Source: DASWJZ01 sp963792885 | GTDB lineage: Bacteria; Pseudomonadota; Alphaproteobacteria; Rhizobiales; Afifellaceae | Direction of reading: 5' to 3' | Assembly (NCBI GenBank): GCA_963792885.1 | Contig: CAWBXX010000004.1 | Coordinates: forward strand, 1 to 64,000 | Length of the DNA: 64,000 bases | Shown: positions 27,321 to 35,110 of the stretch, piece after piece | Layout: the number at the start of each line of letters is the position of its first letter | How positions within the stretch are numbered: the stretch's first letter is position 1 | The notes under the pieces: generated by a model | Told to the model about the DNA's origin: nothing | Databases searched by the model: none | Seen by the model: only the letters and a program-made list of their open reading frames with translations | Position numbers and translations under genes: made by a program

Positions 27321-27342
27321 GACCCCGGCCTCGGCCGGGGTC
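27321..27342 (+). promoter_or_regulatory. Perfect 10-bp hairpin between binding-protein and permease genes
   Basis: gaccccggcc and ggccggggtc around a two-base loop, 11 bases after the stop. The tract after it (ttctccttctg) is only weakly T-rich, so partial termination or mRNA protection is more likely than full termination. Confidence 0.7.
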
Positions 27343-27379
27343 TTCTCCTTCTGTCTTTGTCTGGGGGATTGCGAGCGGG

Positions 27380-28282
27380 ATGGCTTATTCGACCGCTCTT
27401 CTTCGAGGTAGGCCGCTCAATGTCCGCGGCGGTCTCCTGACTGCGCTCATCTTCCTGCCGCCTGCGCTGGTGCTTTTCACGCTCTTCGTAATCCTGCCGA
27501 TCGGCGAGGCCGCTTGGTACGGCTTCTACAATTGGAACGGCCTCGCGCTCCCCGAGCACGTGATCGGGTTTGAGAACTACCGGCAGCTCATCGGCAACAA
27601 GGTCTTCGGCCGCGCCTTCATCAACAACCTTCTGATCATTTTGGTCTCGCTGACGGTGCAGCTGCCGCTGGCGCTGGCGATGGCCGTGCTTCTTGCCGAC
27701 CGGCTGTTCGGCGCCGTCGCCTTCCGCATGCTCTTCTTCCTGCCCTACATCCTCGCAGACGTGGCGGCCGGCCTCATCTGGCGATTCATGTTCGACGGCG
27801 ACTACGGGCTGGTGTCGCAGACCTGGCAGGCGCTCGGCGGTAACCCGGTGCACATCCTCGCCGATCGCGACTGGGCCATCGTCGCGGTGCTCACGGTGAT
27901 CGTCTGGAAGTATTTCGGCTTCCACATGATGCTCTACATCGCCGGCCTTCAGAGCATCGACCGCAACCTCTACGAGGCGGCGGCGATCGACGGCGCCAGC
28001 GGATGGCAGCGCTTCCGCTACATCACCATCCCCGGCCTCGCGCCGATGCTCAAGCTTTCCGTCTTCTTCTCGCTGCTCGGCTCGCTGCAGTTCTTCGACA
28101 TGATCGTGTCGCTGACCGGCGGCGGCCCGCTCAACACGACGCACACGATGGTGTCGTTCCTCTACTATTTCGGCATTGGGCGCATGCGTGTCGGCTTCGG
28201 CTCGGCCGTCGGCGTGCTCCTCTTCATCCTCTGCGCGACCGTGGCCTTCACCTACAAGCGGCTGTTGATGCGCGATGAGTGA
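27380..28282 (+). CDS. ABC sugar transporter permease, MalF type
   Basis: A 300-residue inner-membrane permease with six hydrophobic segments and the docking loop YEAAAIDGASGWQRF near residue 195. SLTGGGPLNTTHTMVSFLYY is a hallmark of the MalF-type half. It overlaps the next permease gene by eight bases. The two form the channel for the upstream receptor; the ATPase must come from elsewhere in the genome. Confidence 0.93.
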   Translation: MAYSTALLRGRPLNVRGGLLTALIFLPPALVLFTLFVILPIGEAAWYGFYNWNGLALPEHVIGFENYRQLIGNKVFGRAFINNLLIILVSLTVQLPLALAMAVLLADRLFGAVAFRMLFFLPYILADVAAGLIWRFMFDGDYGLVSQTWQALGGNPVHILADRDWAIVAVLTVIVWKYFGFHMMLYIAGLQSIDRNLYEAAAIDGASGWQRFRYITIPGLAPMLKLSVFFSLLGSLQFFDMIVSLTGGGPLNTTHTMVSFLYYFGIGRMRVGFGSAVGVLLFILCATVAFTYKRLLMRDE

Positions 28283-29174
28283 GACGACGGCGACCGGCGC
28301 CGGCATCGGCGCGTTCCTGTTTCGCCGCCGCGAGCGAACCGCGGCGCCGCTCTCGACGCCGCTCGCAGGCCTGCCGCGCCTGCTGATCCTCTGCTTCGTC
28401 GGCGCGCTCGTCATCGTGCCGCTTCTCGCGACCGCGATCGGTGGCTTCAAGGAGCTCGGCGAACTGCGCACCAACCCGTTCGGCCTTCCAATCGTCTGGC
28501 AGTGGCAGAATTATTGGGGCATCCTGTCGAGCGACCGCTACTGGCGCGTTCTCGGCAACTCGCTCTTCATCTCGTCGCTGACGGTGGTGCTGACGCTTGC
28601 CGTGGCCGCGCCCGCCGCCTTCGCCTTTGCGCATCTCCACTTCTTCGGCCAGCGCTTCCTCTTCAACTATTTGATCCTCGGCCTCACCTTCCCCTTCGCG
28701 ACCGCCATCCTGCCGCTCTTTATCAAGGTGCGCGATCTCGGCCTGCTCGACACGCATTGGGGGATCATCCTGCCGCAGGTGGCGTTCAGCCAGGCGATCT
28801 CGATCCTGCTCCTGCGCAACGCCTTCCGCCAACTTCCCTTGGAGCTGCTCAATTCCGCCCTCGTCGACGGCTGCGGCTACATGCGCTTCTTCCTGTGGAT
28901 CACGCTGCCGCTCTCGCGCCCAATCCTGGCGACGGTCGCAGTCATCAGCTTCGTGGTGAGCTGGAACAACTTCCTGCTCCCCCTCGTCGTCATCAACACC
29001 GCCCGCAAGTACCCCTGGACGCTCGGGCTGATGGATTATCAGGGCGAGTTCATCGTCGAATGGCACTTGATCCTTGCGTTCATCACGCTGACCATCCTGC
29101 CCGCAATCTTCATGTTCGTCCTTGCCCAGCGCTACATCGTCTCGGGGCTCACCGCCGGCGCCGTGAAAGGCTGA
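28275..29174 (+). CDS. ABC sugar transporter permease, MalG type
   Basis: A 299-residue permease with a long N-terminal cytoplasmic stretch (about 35 residues, TGAGIGAFLFRRRERTA) before the first membrane segment. Its docking loop, LVDGCGYMRFF, is a divergent version of the EAA motif. It ends GLTAGAVKG, as usual for MalG. It overlaps the MalF-type gene by eight bases and is followed after 87 bp by the dioxygenase-like gene. Confidence 0.93.
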   Translation: MSETTATGAGIGAFLFRRRERTAAPLSTPLAGLPRLLILCFVGALVIVPLLATAIGGFKELGELRTNPFGLPIVWQWQNYWGILSSDRYWRVLGNSLFISSLTVVLTLAVAAPAAFAFAHLHFFGQRFLFNYLILGLTFPFATAILPLFIKVRDLGLLDTHWGIILPQVAFSQAISILLLRNAFRQLPLELLNSALVDGCGYMRFFLWITLPLSRPILATVAVISFVVSWNNFLLPLVVINTARKYPWTLGLMDYQGEFIVEWHLILAFITLTILPAIFMFVLAQRYIVSGLTAGAVKG

Positions 29175-29261
29175 ACCGGGTTTTACCTCCGCTCGGCGGC
29201 GGCCTAATCTCCCGCGCGACCGGGTAATCCGGCGCCAGGAACCGCCGCGAGAGGAAATGAG

Positions 29262-30230
29262 ATGCCCCAGGGCGAACCCTGTTTCGACGTGGCCCATCTC
29301 GGCCATGTCGAGCTTCTGACCAACCGGCCCGAGGAGAGCCTCGACTTCTTCGTCAACGTCTACGGCCTGACGGAGAGCGGGCGCGAGGGCGACTCCGTCT
29401 ATCTTCGCGCTTGGGACGATTACGAGTTCCACACGCTGAAGCTGACCGCGGCGAAGACCACCGGAATGGCCCATTGCGGCTATCGCACATCCTCGCCGCA
29501 GGCTCTGGAGCGCCGCGTCAAAGTCATCGAGGCGATGGGTCTCGGCATCGGCTGGACGGAGGGCGATCTCGGCCACGGCCGCTCCTACCGCTTCAACAGC
29601 CCCGACGGGCACGTCTTCGAGCTCTATTGGGACACGAAGAAATACCGGGTGCCGGACGGCGAAGCGCCGGCGCTGAAGAACATCGCCCAGCGCTACCATG
29701 CCCGCGGCGTCGCGCCCCGCCGCCTGGACCACTTCAATCTTCTCGCCAGCGACGTCTCGAATATCCGCGACTTCATGGTGAAGGCCCTCGGCAGCCGCGT
29801 CACCGAACAGATCCTCCTGGACAGCGGCCGGCTCGGCGGCTGCTGGTTCACCGTGAACAACAAGGGCTACGACATGGCGTGCACCGAGGATCACTCGGGC
29901 GCAAAGGGCCGCTTCCACCACATCACATACGCGGCCGACCACCGCGAGGACATCCTCCGCGCCGCTGACATCTTTCTCGAGAACGGCGTCTTCATCGAGA
30001 CCGGGCCGCACAAGCACGCGATCCAGGGCACGTTCTTTCTCTACGTCTACGAGCCGGCGGGAAACCGCGTCGAGGTGGCGAATGCCGGTGCCCGCCTGAT
30101 TCTCGACCCTGACTGGAAGCCGATCACCTGGACGGAGACGGAGCGAAAGAAAGGCCAGGCCTGGGGCCTGAAGACGATCGAGAGCTTCCATACGCACGGC
30201 ACGCCGCCTGTCCGCGAAGCCGCCGAATAG
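29262..30230 (+). CDS. Extradiol dioxygenase-like protein (VOC family, catechol 2,3-dioxygenase type)
   Basis: A 322-residue two-module VOC protein. The Fe(II) ligands of extradiol dioxygenases are in place: His in RRLDHFNLL (with an earlier HLGHVEL in the first module), His in GRFHHITYA and Glu in AGNRVEVAN. This matches catechol 2,3-dioxygenases, which cleave a catechol ring next to the hydroxyls. Length and both modules are complete. It is followed nine bases later by a PrpF-type isomerase, so the pair may handle a ring-cleavage product. The substrate is not identifiable. Confidence 0.88.
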   Translation: MPQGEPCFDVAHLGHVELLTNRPEESLDFFVNVYGLTESGREGDSVYLRAWDDYEFHTLKLTAAKTTGMAHCGYRTSSPQALERRVKVIEAMGLGIGWTEGDLGHGRSYRFNSPDGHVFELYWDTKKYRVPDGEAPALKNIAQRYHARGVAPRRLDHFNLLASDVSNIRDFMVKALGSRVTEQILLDSGRLGGCWFTVNNKGYDMACTEDHSGAKGRFHHITYAADHREDILRAADIFLENGVFIETGPHKHAIQGTFFLYVYEPAGNRVEVANAGARLILDPDWKPITWTETERKKGQAWGLKTIESFHTHGTPPVREAAE

Positions 30231-30238
30231 AGGCAAGC

Positions 30239-31318
30239 ATGGGAACCGCCCCCGGAACCGCGCGGCGAGAAGTGGGCGTTCGCTGCATGTGGATGCGGGG
30301 CGGCACCTCGAAGGGCGGCTACTTCCTTGCGGACGACTTGCCCGCCGACGAGGCCGCCCGCGATGCCTTTCTGCTCCATGTCATGGGCTCACCCGACAAG
30401 CGCCAGATCGATGGCATGGGCGGCGCCGACCCGCTCACCTCCAAGGTGGCGGTCGTCAAGCGCTCGGCGCGCCCCCATGTCGATGTCGACTACCTCTTCC
30501 TGCAGGTCTTCGTCGACCGGCCGATCGTGACCGACGCGCAGAACTGCGGGAACATCCTCGCCGCGGTCGGGCCATTCGCGATCGAGCGCGGATTGGTCAA
30601 GGCCGCGAACGGCGCGACCGACGTGCGCATCTTCATGGAGAACACCGGGCAGATCGCAATCGCCACCGTACCAACGCCGGGCGAGCGTGTGAGCTACGAG
30701 GGCATGGCGCGGATCGATGGTGTCCCCGGCACCGCAGCGGCGATAGCGATCCTCTTCAAGGACACCGCCGGCTCCTCCTGCGGCGCGCTGCTTCCGACCG
30801 GCCGCGCCGTCGACGTGATCGACGGGATCGAGGCGACGCTGATCGACAACGGCATGCCCTGCGTCGTCATGCGCGCGAAAGACCTCGGCATCACTGGCGA
30901 TGAGGAGCCACCGGCGCTCGAAGCGAACGATGCGCTTCGCAAGAAGCTCGAATCGATCCGGCTCAAGGCCGGACCGCTGATGAATCTCGCCGACGTCGCG
31001 GAGAAATCGGTGCCGAAGATGACGATGGTTTCGCCGCCCCGCCATGGGGGCGCCATCTCGACGCGGACCTTTATCCCGCACCGCTGCCATTCGTCGATCG
31101 GCGTCCTGGGAGCAGTCAGCGTCGCGACCGCCTGCCTGTTGCCGCAGGGGCCGGCCGCCTCGCTCGCCGTGACGGGAGAAGGCCGCGAGCGCTCGCTTCA
31201 GATCGAGCACCCGACCGGCGAGATGACCGTGGTCGCACACTTGAGCGAGAGCGGCGAAGTGGAACGCGCTGCGATCCTGCGCACCGCGCGCAAGCTCTTC
31301 GACGGGACGGTCTTCTGA
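30239..31318 (+). CDS. PrpF-family isomerase (4-oxalomesaconate tautomerase-like)
   Basis: A 359-residue PrpF/GalD-type protein. The start VRCMWMRGGTSKGGYFLADD and the core DAQNCGNILAAVGPFAIE are conserved in PrpF (aconitate isomerase) and GalD (4-oxalomesaconate tautomerase of the gallate pathway). The catalytic cysteine is probably the one in QNCGN. Because it directly follows an extradiol dioxygenase-like gene, a tautomerase role on a ring-cleavage product is more likely than methylaconitate isomerisation. It is convergent with hupE. Confidence 0.87.
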   Translation: MGTAPGTARREVGVRCMWMRGGTSKGGYFLADDLPADEAARDAFLLHVMGSPDKRQIDGMGGADPLTSKVAVVKRSARPHVDVDYLFLQVFVDRPIVTDAQNCGNILAAVGPFAIERGLVKAANGATDVRIFMENTGQIAIATVPTPGERVSYEGMARIDGVPGTAAAIAILFKDTAGSSCGALLPTGRAVDVIDGIEATLIDNGMPCVVMRAKDLGITGDEEPPALEANDALRKKLESIRLKAGPLMNLADVAEKSVPKMTMVSPPRHGGAISTRTFIPHRCHSSIGVLGAVSVATACLLPQGPAASLAVTGEGRERSLQIEHPTGEMTVVAHLSESGEVERAAILRTARKLFDGTVF

Positions 31319-31378
31319 GCCTCCGAAATGCGTCGGCGCGCCGCCCGGTTTGGACGACGCGCCGGTCTAAGTCCTGGC

Positions 31379-31989
31379 TCAGACGATGCCGGTGAGCACT
31401 GCGATGCCGGCCAGCGCCACCGCAACGCCGCTCGCCTGCGTGACCCGATGCGAATAAAGCTCGCCCGTCTTGCCGATCCCCAGCCCGATCCCGATGCCGG
31501 CGAGATGCAGAAGGCAGGTCGCGGCGACGAAGCCGGCGGCATAGGCCGCACCCGACGCATCGAGCGGCATTTCGGTACCGTGCGCATGCCCGTGGAAGAC
31601 CGCGAAAAGCCCGACCATCGCCATCGCAAGGGTAACCGGCCAATCCCACTTCACGGCGACGGCGATGCCGAGAACGACGATCGAGAGCGCGATACCCACT
31701 TCCACGAAGGGAAGCGAAACACCGAATATGCCGAGCGCACCGCCAACTACCATGAAGCCCATGAAAGTGAGCGGTACGGCCCAAAGCGCGCGCCCGCCGA
31801 GATTGGCAGCGAAAATGCCGACCGCCACCATGGCGAGGATGTGGTCGATCCCGCTGATCGGGTGCGCGAAGCCATGGATAAAGCCATGGGTATGACCCGC
31901 GACGTCCGGGATGGGCCAATGCGAGGGTCGGCACGAGCGCGGCAAGTGCCGCCAAGGCTTAGGCGCAACGATCGGTGCTTCGATGACAT
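31379..31989 (-). CDS. hupE: HupE/UreJ-type nickel transporter (two frameshifts)
   Basis: A small membrane protein family for nickel uptake linked to hydrogenase or urease. Restored N-terminus: MSSKHRSLRLS, then LAALAALVPTLALAHPG, a signal peptide with the typical HPG junction, then AGHTHGFIHGFAHPISGIDH. The histidines in HPISGIDH and GHAHGTEMP are the usual metal-binding ones, and six membrane segments follow. Extra bases near 31954 and 31908 break the frame; removing both gives 202 residues. The ATG at 31989 has GGAGG six bases upstream, which supports this start. A NikR box lies 39 bases ahead. Confidence 0.82.
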
Positions 31990-32027
31990 GAGGGCCCTCC
32001 ATACGGGTTGACCGATCCAACCCGCCA

Positions 32028-32056
32028 GTATGACGAATGGAAGAAAAATATCATAC
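32028..32056 (-). promoter_or_regulatory. NikR operator upstream of hupE
   Basis: gtatga at 32028-32033 and tcatac at 32051-32056 are exactly the half-sites of the E. coli NikR box (GTATGA-N16-TCATAC). The spacer here is 17 bases and contains a run of five A, where one extra base is likely given the other indels in this window. The left spacer part (cgaat) also matches the E. coli operator. It lies between nikR and hupE and should repress hupE when nickel is plentiful. Confidence 0.75.
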
Positions 32057-32142
32057 ACAGGCGGGCGCGCCAGCGCACGTATTTTGTTATGCCCGTCCGC
32101 ACGATTTCTTGCCGCAGTCGGGACCGCCCGCGGCGCTTCTCT

Positions 32143-32618
32143 CTAGCCGCGCCGATGAAGCTGATGATGCTCGTGCGATGCGCACCGCCGACCCCGTGCG
32201 CGTGCGCTTCGACCACGTGCTCGACCGGAACGAGTACGAGCTGTCCGTGGCGGATGTTGCGCTCCGCGATGACGTGCTCGGCAAGGTGCTTCACGCTCGC
32301 CGTCTTCCCGCGCAGCACCGCCACCTCCATGCAGCTCTCGTGATCGAGATGCACGTGCAGCGTAGAGAGCGCGAGATCGTGGTGATCGTGGAATATCTGC
32401 GTCAGTCGCTTCGAAAGCTCGCGCGAATGGTGGTCGTAGACGTAGACGAGCGCGGCGACGCAGCTCTTTGCTTTGCCCGCTTCGATAATGCTCTGCCGGA
32501 CGCCGGCGCGCGCCAAGTCGCGGATCGCCTCCGAGCGGTTCTGGTAGCCCCGCGCCGCGATCAGCTCGTCGAGGTCGCGCATCAGGTCGTCGTCGAGCGT
32601 TACCGTCACCCGCTGCAT
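32143..32618 (-). CDS. nikR: Nickel-responsive regulator NikR (C-terminal frame uncertain)
   Basis: A ribbon-helix-helix regulator (residues 1-45: MQRVTVTLDDDLMRDLDEL, RSEAIRDLARAGV) with an ACT-like nickel-sensing domain. The nickel ligands are seen in FHDHHDLALS, LHVHLDHESCMEV (His, His-x-His, Cys). The unbroken frame runs on to 31959, giving 219 residues, far longer than the family and covering the hupE start. Another frame gives a short His-rich tail (EHHQLHRRG) ending at 32143, and the gap to 32618 then implies two extra bases. I use that stop. ATG at 32618 follows GGGAGGAAG. Confidence 0.85.
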
Positions 32619-32703
32619 GGCTTCCTCCCGGCGCGGACGTCGCGCCCGCAACTCGGTGGCTAGCACGAATCGGAACGCTCTGCCCGGAACGTCAACATCT
32701 ATG

Positions 32704-32804
32704 TCGTCATTGCCGGGCTTGACCCGGCAATCCATTCCGTTGCGGTCGCAATTGGCAGAGATCGGTCACGGAATGGATGCCCGGATCAAGTCCGGGCATG
32801 ACGA
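32704..32804. repeat. Large inverted palindromic repeat (alphaproteobacterial type)
   Basis: Two copies, head to head, of a 36-base unit containing tgccgggcttgacccggca and tccattccg; the second copy reads cggaatggatgcccgg then atcaagtccgggcatgacga. Each half forms its own hairpin, and the whole is one long cruciform. Similar GTCATGCCCGGG units are widespread in Hyphomicrobiales genomes. It lies between nikR and hypB. Confidence 0.85.
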
Positions 32805-32841
32805 CGGTGAAAAGTGCGGCGCCGGTAGGCGAAGCCGGCCC

Positions 32842-33694
32842 CTAGATCAGCGCCGCCTCGCGCGCAGCGGCGGCTTCGCAGCGCAGCCACGCATACCACG
32901 GCGTCGAGCCCCTCCCCGGTCCTCGCCGAAAGCCGAAGAATCGTGATCTCCGGATTGACCTTTCGCGCGTTGCCGATCGCACGCGCCACGTCGAAATCGA
33001 CATGCGCCAGGAGGTCGATCTTGTTCAGGATCATCACGTCCGCGGCGCGGAACATGTGCGGATATTTGAGCGGCTTGTCCTCGCCTTCGGTGACCGAAAG
33101 GATCACGACCTTGGCGCGCTCGCCGAGATCGAAGAGCGCCGGACAGACGAGGTTGCCGACATTCTCGATGAGAAGCACCGAGCCCGCCGCCGGCTTCAGC
33201 TCTGAGACGCCGCGCGCCACCATGTCGGCTTCGAGATGGCAGCCGGCCCCGGTGTTGATCTGCACCACCGGCGCGCCGGCCGCGCGGATACGCTCGGCGT
33301 CGTTCGCGGTCGCCTGATCGCCTTCCAGCACGCAGAGCGGCAGCTCGTCCTTCAGATCGCGGATCGTGCGCTCAAGCAGCGTCGTCTTGCCGGAGCCCGG
33401 CGCGCTCACAAGGTTCAGCGCGAGAATCTCGCGGCCGGAAAACCAGGCGCGATTGCGCTCGGCAAGCGCGTCGTTCTTGGCGAGGACGCGTGCTTCGAGA
33501 TCGATCATCGTGCTGGCCTCCGCGTGGGCGTGGCCGTGGGCATGCCCGTGCGCATCGTGGTGCTGGTGATGCTCATGGTGTTCGTGATGATGGTGGTGAT
33601 GATGACCGTCGGGCGAAAGCACGGTCTCGGCCCCGGTTTGGAGATTGAGCATAGTCGTCGCCGCGCCGTTGCCGCAGCCGCACGTCGCGCACAT
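32842..33694 (-). CDS. hypB: Hydrogenase nickel incorporation GTPase HypB (frameshift at the end)
   Basis: HypB uses GTP to insert nickel into the hydrogenase active site. The N-terminus has a CxxCGC metal motif (MCATCGCGNG) and a very His-rich stretch at about residues 31-60. The P-loop is SAPGSGKTTLLE, followed by LLIENVGNLVCPA and NKIDLL. An extra base near 32899 changes the last 22 codons. Removing it gives LDAWYAWLR and a stop at 32842, for 283 residues of normal pattern. It overlaps hypA by one base. Confidence 0.92.
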
Positions 33695-34032
33695 CAGGCG
33701 GCCTCCTCGATCTCGATGGATTTGACGTTGAGCTCCCCGCCCGCGAGCCGCTCAATGCGGTAGGAGCCGCAGACGCAGGCGTCGAAAAGCGTTGCCGCCG
33801 GGAATTCCGCGCCGCAATCCAGACAACGCGCGCGCCCCTCGATTTCGCGAATATCGAGGGCCGCGTCCTGAAGCGCCGTCCCCTGCGCCGCCACGTCGAA
33901 GGAAAATGCCACCGCTTCTGGGACAACGCCGGAGAGCTTGCCGATTTCCAGAGTCACGCGCCGCACGCGGCGGCCGTTCGCTGCTTCGCTCGCGATGGCG
34001 ACGATGTTGCGACAGATCGAGAGTTCGTGCAC
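33694..34032 (-). CDS. hypA: Hydrogenase maturation nickel chaperone HypA
   Basis: A 112-residue HypA. The N-terminal Met-His-Glu (MHELSICRNIV) binds nickel, and the zinc-finger cysteines are in ARCLDCGAEF and DACVCGSYR. It delivers nickel together with HypB. It is 10 bases downstream of hypE and overlaps hypB, within the hyp operon. Confidence 0.95.
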   Translation of the reverse strand: MHELSICRNIVAIASEAANGRRVRRVTLEIGKLSGVVPEAVAFSFDVAAQGTALQDAALDIREIEGRARCLDCGAEFPAATLFDACVCGSYRIERLAGGELNVKSIEIEEAA

Positions 34033-34042
34033 CGGTGAGCCC

Positions 34043-35110
34043 TCAGCAAATCCGCGGCAGCTGTTCGCCGACCAGCATATCGACGATGCGCCGCCCGCCG
34101 AACACCGTCTGCATGGTCACACGGCCGGCGAGCCCGTCCGTAACAGAGCCGATAATGCTCGCGCCCTCCCCAAGCGGGTGCGCGCGCATCGCCGCGAGCG
34201 CGGCCTGCGCTTCCTCAGGCGGAGTGACCACAACGATCTTCCCCTCGTTCGCGAGGTAGAGCGGATCGAGCCCGAGGATTTCGCAGAAACCCCTCACCTC
34301 CGTGCGGATCGGCGTCGCCGCCTCGTCGATCTCGATTGCGATCTGCGAAGCGTCGGCGATCTCGTTCAGGACTGTCGCCGCGCCCCCGCGCGTCGCATCG
34401 CGGATGAAGCGCACGCCGGGCGCTGCCTCGATCAGCGCCTCGATCAGACCGTTCAGCGGCGCGCAGTCGCTTTCGATCAGCGTCTCAAGCGCCATGTCGC
34501 CGCGCGCGCCGAGGATCGCCGCGCCGTGGTCGCCGAGGAGCCCGTTGACGAGAACAGCATCGCCCCGCCGCGCAAGATGCGCGCCGAAGACACGCTCCGG
34601 TGCGATCACGCCGATGCCTGTCGTGGTGATGAAGAGCTTGTCGCAAGCCCCCTTTTCCACGACCTTCGTGTCGCCCGTCGCGATCGCGACTCCGGCTTCC
34701 GCCGCCGCCTCTGCCATCGAGCGCGCGATTCTGCGCAGCGTCTCGATCGGCACGCCTTCCTCGATGATCATTGCACAAGAGAGATAAAGCGGCACCGCGC
34801 CGCCGACGGCAAGATCGTTGACCGTGCCGCAGACCGCGAGCTTGCCGATGTCCCCGCCCGGAAAGAACAGCGGATCGACGACGAAGGAATCCGTCGTGAA
34901 GGCGAGTCGGTCGCCCTTGGCGGAGAGCGCTGCAAGATCGAAGCGCGCCTGATCTTCGAGCGGCGCCAGCGCCGGATTGTCGAAGGCCCCGACGAAGACG
35001 TCGTCGATCAGGTCCTTCATCGCCTTGCCGCCGCCGCCATGCGCAAGCGTGACGGTGGGCACGTTCACGCGTCCGCGCGGCCGCGTGCGAAGAAGCGGAA
35101 CGACGTTCAC
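34043..35110 (-). CDS. hypE: Hydrogenase maturation protein HypE
   Basis: HypE dehydrates the carbamoyl group received from HypF to make the cyanide ligand of the NiFe centre. The 355-residue protein has the PurM-like fold (LAHGGGGKAMKDLIDDVF, then DGDLA-like VCGTVNDLAVGGA). It ends with the conserved PRIC motif, whose C-terminal cysteine carries the thiocyanate. It starts at a GTG that overlaps the hypD stop (GTGA); an alternative GTG lies 14 codons downstream. Confidence 0.95.
   Translation of the reverse strand: MNVVPLLRTRPRGRVNVPTVTLAHGGGGKAMKDLIDDVFVGAFDNPALAPLEDQARFDLAALSAKGDRLAFTTDSFVVDPLFFPGGDIGKLAVCGTVNDLAVGGAVPLYLSCAMIIEEGVPIETLRRIARSMAEAAAEAGVAIATGDTKVVEKGACDKLFITTTGIGVIAPERVFGAHLARRGDAVLVNGLLGDHGAAILGARGDMALETLIESDCAPLNGLIEALIEAAPGVRFIRDATRGGAATVLNEIADASQIAIEIDEAATPIRTEVRGFCEILGLDPLYLANEGKIVVVTPPEEAQAALAAMRAHPLGEGASIIGSVTDGLAGRVTMQTVFGGRRIVDMLVGEQLPRIC

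Noticed and set aside
28248..30236. 662-codon minus-strand open frame
   Set aside because: Antisense to the MalG-type permease and the dioxygenase gene, both of which have clear family motifs; low-complexity charged translation.
32704..32804. Possible CRISPR repeats
   Set aside because: Only two copies in opposite orientation with no spacers; fits a dispersed palindromic repeat. No CRISPR array seen anywhere in the window.
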